DNA of 64,000 nt from Microvelia longipes (Eukaryota; Arthropoda; Insecta; Hemiptera; Veliidae), in contig JACMZG010001914.1 of NCBI GenBank assembly GCA_018340805.1, positions 8,999,265 through 9,063,264 on the forward strand, given 5' to 3'. The position numbers were made by a program, and so were the translations under genes. Below the pieces are notes generated by a model that had not been told where the DNA came from, made no database searches, and saw nothing but the letters and a program-made list of their open reading frames with translations. Below are positions 22,601 to 33,639 of this stretch, piece after piece. Numbering within the stretch: position 1 is the first letter of the stretch; every line of letters starts with the position of its first letter.

Positions 22601-24495
22601 AAAATTATCAACCTTCACCACTACCACAAAAAAAAAAAAATAAGAGCGCCTATTCACTAACGTAACTACTATAACTTCTATAATATAACTAAAAAACAAA
22701 AGAAAAAAAACAAATCCGATATATAGAGATACATCTCTATTAGATATCCATTCTCGCACTGATATAACAAAAAAAACTCGAGTATATTATTATATATTAG
22801 AAACATTTAAATCACTATTAAAAAATTGATATTATCAACTAACACAAAGTTTTGCACACAACACCCAAACAGGAACCAAACATTAAAATTCACAAGAAAT
22901 AACCAAGAAAATATATGACCTGAACCGATTAATAACAAATTAAATGAGAGTGAGGAAAGAAATCGAAGCACAACAATCAATAAACACCAGAAACACCACA
23001 CCAAAAAAACCAACGACCTATCTGATTAAGAGGCTCACTCTTGATAGCAAACAAGACAAAGACCCCACCGTTATATACCTAATTAATTGAGAGTAAATTA
23101 AAGCAATATTTTCAGAAAAAAACTGGATTGAAGATATATGAACAATGGAAGTCTAACATTTTTTCAAGTATCACAAGAGAAACCCCTGTAAAAACTTCCC
23201 GTAAAAGATTCCGAGAAATCACAGTCAGAAGCTACCAATAGACTGTCTTATAAGTAAAGTTGTAATAAAAAAAATCAACAATCCACAAAACAATACGAAA
23301 ATAAGTACACACAATTGGATAATGTCACTTAAATCGGCAAGTACACGAGATAATAAAACCCTGAATTGAATGAAATAAAAATGAATAATAAACATAAAGC
23401 GTTATCGATCTAACTCCACAAACAAATATGACAACTCTAACTATCTTATTGTCTGAAATACAAAAAGTTATAAGAACAGACAACAGAGAGAGAGCGAGAG
23501 AGATCGGATGCACTGGATAGGTCACACCGCATCGGAACATAAAAACTAAAAATGAATAATTAAAACAAGAACATAAACATCCATAGATCACGAGCACACA
23601 GGTCAAGCATATTGAAGACATAAATAGTTGCCAGAAACCAAGTTCACTAAGACGACTATATAGAAAATCTCTATAAAAAAAGAAGACGCAGCAAGTACGC
23701 CAGATCAAAAAGACGAACCAAGTAGAAATTCATCATGTGAGTGAGAGAACATAGTTCTAGAGCTAAATCTCGTACCATGATTATGTTACAAAAACATAAA
23801 AACAAAAATATAACAGAGAATATTATTAAAATATTATAATATAAAGTACTGCTTAATTAGAAAAAAAGCTACAACAAAAACAACACCATATAACATGAAA
23901 AAAAAGCCAAGGAAAACATCAGATATAAAAAGAGATAAACACACCAACAACAAGATTTTTTTATCTTATAGGAGAGACAGTTTACGAGATCAGAGACAGC
24001 ATAAAAACATAACCATAGTTTAAGTAATGATTAGTTTTTAGAATAACTAAAAATATAAAAAAGATTAAAATTATGAAGGGGGTAAATAAAACATTAGACA
24101 AGAAAACAGCAAGAAGAAGGGTGTTCAACAAAAATAAAAACCAAGGAGAATCCACAGAAGAGAAAACGCCAAAAAAAATATACCATCATATAATAATAAC
24201 ATACATACATAATTCAGTCCACCAAACACATAAGCTGCCGTAGTGAGCCCCCAATCATCCCCAGTTAGTAGAAAATAGAACATATGTGTGAATATTCAAA
24301 TATAGCAACCACTTACGAATAGCAGATATCACCAACACACACCCATGCATCCTAATTCACGTGAATAATATATTAACAATCAGATTTTAAAAAATGACTC
24401 GTGACGAAAACTCTATACTATTCCCACCACCATTTTATTTTTTATCATATTTACCAACTGAACCTTTATTAACTTCTTTATTAACTTCTAAATTT
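16668..24495 (+). repeat. Noisy duplicate of about 5.7-11.56 kb (contig-2 end)
   Basis: Collinear with contig 1: TTGAAACGAA at 17,081 matches 6,051 and the AAATATGACTAATGTTTCC block near 24,497 matches 11,563. The span is 7.4 kb against 5.5 kb, with the excess mostly single A and C insertions. It carries garbled versions of the TGACGTCA-containing unit, the GC hairpins (about 18,400-18,570), both MITEs, the (CCT)n tract and the 5S-like segment (about 23,470-23,545). The first ~300 bases contain almost no G. Open frames here (for example 18,187-18,543 minus and 23,325-23,708 minus) are artefacts of this noise and should not be annotated as genes. Confidence 0.85.
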
Positions 24496-24500
24496 TAAAT

Positions 24501-27500
24501 ATGACTAATGTTTCCATTAAGAATTAACGACGGGCTAATCTCGGAATACGAGGACGAAGATATTCATCCAACCAATAAACCTGTTAAAATTGGACATGAT
24601 GGAGAGGAGAGCAACCGTGAGCCAGCTCAAGTGGGTGTGGAGACTAGGAGTATGGTACGCAAATAACTTACTTAATATCCCTTCTGTAGGAGAAACAGTT
24701 CTAGTCTTCAGAAAGTCAGGCTACAATCAGGCTGTAGTGACGGAAATATTAAAGACAAAATCTCTATTCAGCAAAAAAGATAATATTACAATCAACGTGG
24801 AATGGATGGAAGAGGACGGTTCTATTAAGGGAAATCTGTTGACATCAGCAGAATAACTCGTATCAATCAACAACCTTCTAATAGAACAATGACAACAAAT
24901 AATGAACAAGTGGAAAATATTCCTGACCTGCATACTGTAGCGAATTCTCCACAACAATAAATTCACCTAGTACTGAGAGCAATAGTAATAATATTGATAA
25001 TAACGCTGAACCTTATGTAAACCCTCAACCCAGTACTAGTACAAACAATGACATAAATAATGAGGTAATTTGCAATATTTGTGGCCTTTCTTTCAAAAAC
25101 GTAAGGGGATTAAATACCCATGTAGTTAAAAAACATGTAGTTAAAGCTAACGAGACAAAGCTTGATAGTTTACTTAAATCTAAAAGTAGATCTGAAATTG
25201 ACATCAAAGAGAGTGTAACCAACCAAATTAACTGGGCGAATAAATTTAAAGAATACTTAACACTCGATACAGATCGTTTTATTGAACATCGCGAAGAAAT
25301 CGACCAAACTGTTAGCAACTTTCTACAGTTTCTTAAAGAGGCTAACGACGATTTACCTGGTCCCAAGCATCCTGCCGCGCGTTATTATAGAATGCGCAGG
25401 AAAAATAAAACCTCCAAAAGTACAAAAGGTGCCAGTAAATCATCTAATCCTCAAAGAGCCAACAAAGCCGCTAGAGAAAAACGCCAACAACAATATCTGT
25501 ACGAAGTGGCTCAGTACAACTATTACAATAGGCGAAAGAAAGTTGTTAATAATGTTATGGACTCGAACAAGCCAAAACAATGCCCTGTAGATTTAAGTAA
25601 AGTAGAAGAGCACTATAAATCCGTTTTTGAAGAGAAAAATAACAACGTGCGTGAGAACTATGATAATAAAGCGTCAAAACCTAATGTAATATCAGTGAAA
25701 ATGAGCGACATTCATAAAGCAGTCAAATCAACATCGCTTGACACATCTCCTGGACCTGATGGGGTTTTAATCAGAACTGTAAAAAGTCTCAATATTTACC
25801 ATATAATAAAAACTATTATAGAGATTATTTTAAAATTTTCATACGTTCCTGAACCACTTCGGAAAGGACGTACAGTTCTAATCTATAAGGGAAAAGGAGA
25901 GGTGAACAGCATGTCATCTTGGAGACCTATTACGATGTACTCAATCCTCAGAGGATTATAGAAAAGGTGTTGGATGCTGAATTAAGAAGGCAAGTATCCT
26001 TTCATCCAAGCCAGCGTGGCTTCGTAAAAGGTCTCCCAGGATGTCACATAAACGCCAGGCTTATGAATGCCGTTCTTTTAGACGCTAAAACCAAGAATAA
26101 AACCGCCGTTGTTGTTTTTCTTGACGTCACAGGAGCATTTGACAATGTTGGTCATAAGCATGTCATTAATACTCTAAAATCAGAGGGCGTTTCATCAGAC
26201 CTAGTTAGCAGCATAGAAGCATTACTATGCAATAATACCATCAATGTTTCACTAGGCTTGAAAAAACGGCTCCTATAGCTGTTTCAAGAGGTGTGCCTCA
26301 GGTGGACCAATGTCGAGTACCCTTTTTAATATTGCTATTGACCACATTTTCAAAGAATTCTGTGACCCACAAGTTGCTAACACTTTAGGATACGAGCTTT
26401 CGGAAGGTAAAGATCGTTTGATATTGACTGGTTTTGCTGACGATCAAGCCGTGACAGCATGCAGTATATTTGCTGCAGAAAGAATAATTGACGGCATTCA
26501 GAGAAGGTTGAGTGAAATCGGACTTCGAGTAAACCCTAAGAAGAGCACAGCGTTTGTAGTTGAAGATGGAAACTTACAAAAGCGATATTTACAGTTAGAG
26601 GACGGCGGTGAAATTGAGTCAGCAGATGAGGCGAGACAATCAAATATCTTTGGTTGTACCTACTCAGGGGAGCTTGTTTGTAATGAAGATTCAATTCGAA
26701 AGCTTCACGAAAACATAAATAAGTTAACAACATCTGATCTATTGAAGCCTGACCAGAAGCTAAATATACTAAACCAGTATCTTCCCTGCATTGACGTATC
26801 CCCTTCAAACTGCGCCTCTGACGAAACTACCGAAACCCCTATTGGAAGGAATAGATGTCATCATAAGAAGAAGTACTAAAGCGATAGTTGGACTTCCTGC
26901 TAATACCAACACTGCGATGCTATACTCGCCTCGTCGTTACCGTGGACTTGGTTTATTAAGATGCAGCTGGGAAGCTCCGTTACAACATCTCAGTATAGCT
27001 CAGAAGCTGAGTACAATTCCCGATGCTCTATTTCAAGATATTTTCAACTATGACGAGGAAGTTAAAGAGTGTTTTAAAAGACTAGAACTAGAAGATGACC
27101 CTAGTGGAGATATTAACGTAAAAAAGATCCGCCAAAGTTTGCGTGAAAAGAGTTTTGACGAATGGGCCAAATGTAAGTGGCAGGGAGTTGGCGTGCAGCA
27201 TTTTAAAGAATACCCTACTTGTAAACAAATATATTTGGGACCATAAAGGTGCTTACGGGATCTGAATGGTCTAACTCTATAAAACTTAATGTTAATTACG
27301 CCCCTTTGAGAGCCGTGCCTGGCTATCAGTCATCAGGAGATGTTGGGACCCTCTGTCGCAAATGTGGCAGAGAGAACGAAACTCCAGCACATGTGCTTGG
27401 AAAATGCCCACAAAACATGCTTCTGGTGACTAGGCGCCACCACAATGTTAAAATAGATCGCGGAAGTACTCAAGAGAAAAAAGTATATTTTGTTATGATG

Positions 27501-27838
27501 AGGTGTACTCAATAGATTCTGAAGGTTCTTCCAGATATGCTGACATAGTAGCTTTTCACCCCGACAACAAATCTGCTCTTATAATTGATCCTACTATCAG
27601 ATACGAGACAAACGACATTGACCAAGCTGACAAGTACACGAGGAAAAGAGAAGTATCTACGAAAAGAGCATTAGTTATTATAAAGAACATTTTAGAGCTT
27701 CTCACGGAGAACAGAACTATGTCGGTACGGTTTGTGGTTTGGCTCGAGGGGGGCTATACCAGAAAGAACAAACAATTCTTCGACAAGATCGGTGTAGACC
27801 AAGATTTATTCGCGTACTGTCTGAAAAATAATTCTTGA
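24501..27838 (+). CDS. R2-like LINE polyprotein (RT + restriction-like endonuclease), frameshifted
   Basis: A 3.34-kb coding region (about 1,110 codons, the usual size for R2-type ORFs) broken by several single-base indels. Domains in order: an N-terminal segment (VGETVLVFRKSGY...VEWMEEDGS, about 24,680-24,850); a CCHH zinc finger (CNICGLSFKNVRGLNTH then KKH, from 25,071); a basic region (MRRKNKTSKSTKG); and reverse transcriptase with SPGPDGV, RKGRTVLIYKGKG, SWRPITMYSI, QRGFVKGLPGCH, VVFLDVTGAFDNVGH (motif A Asp), RGVPQG, GFADDQAV (motif C Asp pair, 26,433-26,444) and RVNPKKSTAF. A CCHC knuckle follows (CRKCGRENETPAHVLGKC, about 27,354-27,407), then a restriction-like endonuclease (RYADIVAF...LIIDPTIRYE, about 27,530-27,610). 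R2-type proteins nick the target and prime reverse transcription from the cut. Single-ORF order with zinc finger, RT, CCHC and RLE places it in the R2-like group. Frame changes near 25,955, 26,265, 26,305, 26,630, 26,790 and 27,245 look like sequence errors. Confidence 0.85.
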
Positions 27839-28722
27839 CTCATTAAGCATAATAAATCATCATATTTATTCATAAAATTTAATCATATAAATTAACTGTA
27901 CAACAATAAGTTGAATAACAAGTCTGTTTCTATAGATGTAAAGTTTTGTAAATTTAGGAACATAATTTTTAATTTGAACCCTTAGTTGTAATTTGACCAA
28001 TTGTCTTTTTAGATTGATAAGTACGCTGTGTTGTAAGCAAACCTATTATAAGGCCAGCCTCACATATTTATATTTTGTAAATAAAGTGTTTATATATATA
28101 TAATAATAATATATAAAAAGGATTAATACCATAGATTGGTATAGGGATTGATAAGGTTTAAATTTCAGCCAAGTGTATCAGTTTCTTTTAGATAATTAAA
28201 TAATTTTTTGATATTGGTTTCGAATATTATTATTATTATAATATTACCTCTTTTGAGAAAACAAAAACTCAAAATCCTAAGCAAATAATAGAAACTAAAA
28301 ACTACGTCAAACAAATTAATAAAACCAAATAAAATAAAAAAAAAAAATAACACTTAAAATAAAAAGAAAAGAAAAAGGTACTCCAAGGTAGCTGAGAAGG
28401 TCGTTCTAATATTATTTCATAATAATTGCATTGACTAACCCTTTCCTCGGTACCAAAAATAGCAAAAATAAAAATTATGTTCCTTGATAGATCATAAAAA
28501 TTAATAATTAACTTTTCAAGAATAACATAATCAAATAAAAATTAAACATTTTAATGATATATTTTTTATAAATTTTTTGTAATTGTAATTGTATTTATTT
28601 TATAGCCTTATATTGGTTTTATTACTTATTCTTTTTACATTGAGTTTACGTGAAGCATTTAATCCTTTATAAGTTTTGTGAAGGGGTTGATTTTTATTAG
28701 AAATAAAGTGATTAGTATGTAC
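27839..28722 (+). other. 3' UTR or flank of the R2-like element
   Basis: AT-rich, starting ATTAAGCATAATAAATCATC, with AATAAAGTG motifs near 28,080 and 28,703. The contig-1 copy matches until its last base (15,667 corresponds to about 28,722). The element's true 3' end is not visible; no 28S rDNA target sequence was recognised downstream. Confidence 0.5.
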
Positions 28723-29150
28723 AAGAATAATGTGCAAACAGAAATATATAACATAATATGAACAACAAATAACAAAAATAAGTACATAAAAATAAAGCAA
28801 AACACAATAAATAATAAAATAAAGAGTAATTAATGTATTATATAAATGGACGTATATAATAGGTTAAGAAAGTTGTTATTTTACATTTGTACTAATAAAA
28901 GTGCAACGAAAGAAAATACTTTAAAAATAAGCACTTATTTCCAAAATATATTTAGAATATAAAATAAATATTAAATGAGTTGTTAAAATATCATTATAAA
29001 TGCTTAAACATTGTCATAAATAAAAAAAAACCTTATGTACTACAAAAATATATTTATTATTATTGGTTGATATATATATTTTTTGTTTATTTTCATACTC
29101 TTAAACTAATAGATGTATTAGTGGTACTTTTTACCACTATAGCACCGTAT
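28723..29150. other. AT-rich spacer, unique
   Basis: Beyond the duplicated overlap. No gene recognised; the 74-codon frame at 28,980-29,204 has no motif. Confidence 0.5.
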
Positions 29151-29458
29151 AACAACCCCTCTACCATTTCTTGCGCGAAGAACGGAAAGTGGGGTACTTC
29201 ATAGTATCTTTCAGTTCTGACCAAGACACCAAGATAAACAGGTCCTTAACTTAAGACCTAAATTTGGTGCTCTTTGGCTCGCGTCTATCCACCGCCAATC
29301 GACTAATTAAAAATCGCGAGTTTTTATTATTATTTTTTTTAATGATCCTTTGGTGCGAAGAACGTGTCGGGCGTGAAATATATTAAACGGGAAAAGCGAT
29401 CGAAAAAAAAATTTAATAAATTTTGTGAAGATAATTATTATTTTTAATTAAAAAAATA

Positions 29459-29513
29459 ATGAATGCACTGAGAGGATTTGGAGTACTTGTACTCTTCGCA
29501 ATCTCCATATCAG
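29459..29513 (+). CDS. Candidate first coding exon: signal peptide of a secreted protein
   Basis: An ATG in an animal-like context (AAAAATAATGA) opens MNALRGFGVLVLFAISIS: a short basic N-region (Arg5), a hydrophobic core of about 10 residues and small residues at the end, a typical signal peptide. It is followed at once by TCAG|GTTAGA, a good splice donor with GT at 29,514-29,515, giving a phase-1 intron. Phase-1 introns just after the leader are common in secreted animal proteins. Without splicing the frame stops one codon later. No convincing second exon was found in the window, so the protein family is unknown. Upstream 29,150-29,400 is more GC-rich than its surroundings and could hold the promoter or 5' UTR. 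Confidence 0.45.
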
Positions 29514-29580
29514 GTTAGAAGATAAATTCATATTAAAATTAAGAAAATAACTCAATTATTTCTAAGTTTTAAGATAAAGA

Positions 29581-30062
29581 CATACTAGCTACAACTGTAT
29601 AGCATGTGCTATTTTTATGTACTGCACTTGCTACAACTGTACACTGTTTACCGTTTTTATGTACTACACTTGCTAAAACTATATAGCATGTGCTATTTTT
29701 ATGTACTGCACTGCTACAACTGTACACTGTTTACCGTTTTATGTACTACACTTGCTACAACTGTATAGCATGTGCTATTTTATGTACTGCACCTTGCTAC
29801 AAATGTACACTGTTTACCGTTTTTATGTACTACACTTGCTACAACTGTATAGCATGTACTATTTTTATGTACTGCACTTGGTACAAATGTACACTGTTTA
29901 CCGTTTTTATGTACTTCACTTGCTACAACTGTACACTGTTTACTGTTTTTATGTATAGCACTTGTTAAAATTGTTCACTATTTGCCGATTTTATTTATCT
30001 ACAGCACTTGCTACAAGTGTACAGCATATATCGTTCTTGTGCACAGCACGTGCCGTTTTTAT
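29581..30062 (+). repeat. Alternating A/B minisatellite (~42-bp monomers, ~83-bp dimers)
   Basis: Two monomer types alternate. A is CTACAACTGTATAGCATGTG then CTATTTTTATGTACTGCACTTG. B is CTACAACTGTACACTGTTTA then CCGTTTTTATGTACTACACTTG. About 11 monomers, becoming diverged after 29,940. This is a small higher-order repeat. Open frames here (29,690-29,968; 29,701-29,958) are repeat-driven. Confidence 0.85.
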
Positions 30063-30912
30063 TTAAGTCGATACAGCCTATGTTAATGTTTCTAGCATAT
30101 ACCTGTTTAAAGCATTGTTTTTTACACATGTTGTATGTTAACTTTGCAATTATATAAAGTTATTTGTTCAACGCTTTAACTAAATTAAACATAAATTTAA
30201 TGTTTTTTAATGAAACAACAAAAACATTAAATTACGAATGTTTATTACCATTGAAGTGTCTTATTAATAAAATTGAAATTGTTAATTAAGAAAGTTAAAC
30301 AATTTATAGCAAATTAAGTAAATTATAGTAGATGTCGGAATTAAAGAAGTAGACCTTAGTATACTATAATAGTGTATAGTGGAATATATTTTATAATAAA
30401 ATTGAATTTCCATAGACATCTTGGACTATATACCTGCCCATATAATAAATAAAATAATATCAACTCTATATGTACAAGTAAACTTTTTCACATTTATACT
30501 TATTATAAAATTAATAATACTTATTTATCAACAATTTTTTCTAAAACAGGGAGTAATATTTATTAAATATTTAAAAATATTTTTAATATACCCAGTTTTA
30601 CATTTTTCCTTATCTACTAAAATAGGTAATTTTACAGGAAAAGTACTTTTCCTTTTCTGGTCTACAAATCCAAAACCGATATGAACGCAAATTATCCTAT
30701 TCAGGTACTTGTAAGATCACGTGTTTTTTAAAAGACCAAGAATTAATAAATAATCATTTTTAATCTAATTCCCTAATAATATTTTAGGAAATACTGTTTT
30801 CATATCTTTATGATAAAATTGTATATTTCAGTAAAATTCACTAATAATAATTATATCTAAATAATTGTATAACCGCGGACTTTATATCAAAATATCATAC
30901 AAAAATAATCTG
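30063..30912. other. AT-rich non-coding
   Basis: The 87-codon frame at 30,421-30,684 is hydrophobic and AT-driven, with no motif. Nothing else recognised. If the 29,459 exon is real, this is its first intron. Confidence 0.5.
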
Positions 30913-31110
30913 CCTCCTTGGGCGTGATCGTATAGGCGTGATTCGAGTAGTCCGGAGTTTGCAGCCCGGGCAAGATTATATGAATAGTATTTGTATTAAA
31001 ATTATTTCACCAACTTTACTTGATGAGGAAATAGTAGACGCAACCCATCTGAGTTTGTTCCCGCAGGGTGAATACCTTGATGGGCCGAAAGGCCCTTAAA
31101 CCGGCATATT
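30913..31110 (+). mobile_element. SINE-like repeat, family B
   Basis: GATCGTATAGGCGTGATTCG, CCGGAGTTTGCAGCCCGGGC, then TTCCCGCAGGGTGAATACC and the hairpin GGGCCGAAAGGCCC at 31,082-31,095, followed by a T/A-rich tail. Same order as 1,884-2,066 and 3,108-3,312. Confidence 0.7.
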
Positions 31111-31995
31111 TTTTTTTAAATACAAAAATAAAAAAATAACTTAAAGTAATAATAACATTTGGGAAGGGAAAAATACAAAATTTCTAATTAAAATAGTTAT
31201 TTCCGAACTGAAATCAAACACAATTTAGAAACATGTATTCAAAAAACAATCTTTAAATAATATTTAATAATTATGTACATCAATTAATAGAATCGTATAA
31301 AAATAAAGAACAAAATAAATAAAATTAGACCTTTTGTCTTTAATATTAACTTGATTAATATTAACTTTATATTACTTAATCCTTTAAGTATAAAGGATTA
31401 AGAGGTAACAATAATAACTCAGCGGTTAGTTTTTGCTAAGTTATGTATCATAATTTTTTTGTCGGTTGACACTGACCGTTTTCACTCTGGGGTTCACCTC
31501 TCCGTTATATCGCGTTACAGAAACAGCCTCCCAGTGTATATTATGTAATTAGTTCGTTAAAAAAACCGCCGGACGATTTATCATTGACAACCGGATTGAA
31601 ACCGAAATTTAAATAAATATGAAAAAAAAGAATCATGCAACCAAATTAAAAGTAAGGCATTTTTGCCATAAATTATATTTACGTGAGTGAAAATTGATTT
31701 TTTTTTTCTTACTTCTACTGTAACTTATTTACAAATATTTTAGAAACTTTAAAGCAAACTAACTTTAAAAACTGTAATGTTTTTTGAGTTAGGTTTCTAA
31801 AAAAATAATTAAGTGTTGTCAGATAAATTTACGCAAATGAGCTAAATAATAATCGTAATTAAAAAAAATTAATTGACAAACGTGATCGTATCAGAGCTTA
31901 TCACATCAGAATATTCGGACTACATCGTATACCATCATATTAATGAAGAATGATAACTAGAGATTATGCTATTGAAAAGTTTGAATAATCTATCT
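31111..31995. other. AT-rich non-coding
   Basis: No gene or repeat recognised beyond short homopolymers. Confidence 0.5.
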
Positions 31996-32003
31996 GGGCA
32001 AAC

Positions 32004-32498
32004 CAAGGATCTTAAATAAAGGGGATGACGCACTAAGTCGATTTGCCATACAAAATAGAGAGAACTCAACACGAAACACACGTCAAAAACCAACTGCACA
32101 TGCTTGGTACAAACTGCGCATGCTTATAATTCTTATAACAGCGCAGGTCTTTAATTTTAGAGGCAAACTTACCTCTCAATGGTTTCCCATTGTTTATTGC
32201 TTGAGAAGGTTATAAACACGCTTAAATTATCACTCACTGAAGTGGCAAAGTATAGTCCAAAATTTAAAATGAAATAAGCACAAATGACTTAACAAGCACC
32301 ACAAATGTAACAATCACGAAAAGCACAGAAGAAAGTTGAGAGGCAAACTCGACAGCCTTGCTACATAACCTGCGTTTGGCGCCTTTTTTCATTATAACCA
32401 AGGGGAAGGTAAGTTTGTTCCTATTTCTTTATCTCATACAACTTCCATGGGGTCATAAATGTTCCTTAATGCGTCATCCCCTTTATTCAAGATCCTTG
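32004..32498. mobile_element. hAT-type MITE, copy 1, perfect 8-bp TSD
   Basis: TIRs: CAAGGATCTTAAATAAAGGG at the left and the reverse complement of CCCTTTATTCAAGATCCTTG at the right (about 29 bp including GATGACGCA). It is flanked by GGGCAAAC at 31,996-32,003 and 32,499-32,506. An 8-bp duplication with a CA-starting TIR fits the hAT superfamily. 495 bp, no transposase. A second copy is at 55,732-56,161. Confidence 0.88.
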
Positions 32499-32639
32499 GG
32501 GCAAACAATAAAATAGAAGTCACTTAAGATATACCCACAACCTATCAGATCACTTAGAGTAATAAACGATTTAACAACCATTACACGGCCAGCATCCACG
32601 TTTTTTACCCGGTTACTTTTGTCAAGCAGTTCTGAGCGT

Positions 32640-32800
32640 GACCTTTGACACCACAGGGGTCTAGGGTTAGCATCCCAGGTTACGCTGTCAGTTTATATAA
32701 GATTATTTTTCTAATGAAGTGTTGCTAACTTAAGATTATCCTAGAAGCGTAACGGTTGCCATTACCTTGAGGTGGTTCCCGCAGGGGTTATCTAAAATGA
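32640..32800 (+). mobile_element. Diverged SINE-like fragment related to family B
   Basis: GGGGTCTAGGGTTAGCATCCC (B-box-like) and TTGAGGTGGTTCCCGCAGGG match the family B order, but the middle is diverged and the GAAA hairpin is missing. Confidence 0.5.
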
Positions 32801-33398
32801 TGTGCAAAGCTCTAAACGGGCATTATTAGGTAGGGTTCATGTTGTATATTTTTCTTGAGAACATAGATATTTTTCTTATATTAGCTAATAGCTCTCTTTC
32901 AGAAGACATCTAAACTTATAGTAAACCAATTATCAGGTAATTTTACAATAACTTAATTAAAATTTCTCTCTGATTTGTCTCATTTCCTCGTCCGTACGCG
33001 TCAACTTTCTAAATTTATTGACAAGTAATGGTAAAATTTGGTGCTATAAAAGGCAAAGATCAGTTTAGGATTAAGTAATTCTATATTTATGAAAGATCAA
33101 TTTGATAAGACTTCATACAAATATGGTCAATAATAATTACTCATTCAAATTTGATTTTTACAAGACTTGTACATAAATTAAATTATATATGAATTTAATT
33201 ATACTTTTCATATATGTTTTCAGGTTATTTAAAATTATTAGTTGTACTGTCTTCGTGCTTAGTTAGTTGTACTTTTTAATAAGCGCAGAATCGTTTTAAT
33301 ATCAAAGGGGTTTTTTGAAAGCTGGGCCTTTTAACTATTTATAGAAAAAAAAACAATTTTTTCTTTGTAAAATTACAATTCTAGTTTAGTTGTTATAA
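32801..33398. other. AT-rich spacer
   Basis: Nothing recognised. Confidence 0.5.
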
Positions 33399-33400
33399 TA

Positions 33401-33561
33401 CGACACGCGGCTAAAATCAGTTGACAGCGCGGGGAAATAATGAAGAACCAATAAGGGTGGTCAGATTTAAAATTGAGGGCGTGGTTTAACATCCAGGACT
33501 AACCTCATTGGCCCCCTCGCAATATTTTCCTACGCTGTCACCTGATTTTAGCCGAGTGTCG
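33401..33561. mobile_element. TA-flanked MITE, copy 1
   Basis: TIRs: CGACACGCGGCTAAAATCAG and the reverse complement of CTGATTTTAGCCGAGTGTCG, extending to TTGACAGCG. TA lies on each side (33,399-33,400; 33,562-33,563), as for Tc1/mariner-type insertions; the wider flanks also read TTATAA on both sides. 161 bp, no coding. Second copy at 45,844-46,007. Confidence 0.8.
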
Positions 33562-33639
33562 TATTATAAGTGTTACTTAAACGCATAAAATTAAGACTAA
33601 GAAAGCTAAATACGTTATTTTGCCGTCAACTTATGTAAA

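Noticed and set aside
22807..23708. Hydrophobic 68- and 127-codon minus-strand frames
   Set aside because: They lie in the A/C-inflated contig end and are absent from the clean copy at 10.3-10.9 kb.
11566..27838. Two independent R2-like insertions
   Set aside because: The flanks on both sides are also identical and end at the gap, so one locus assembled twice is more likely.
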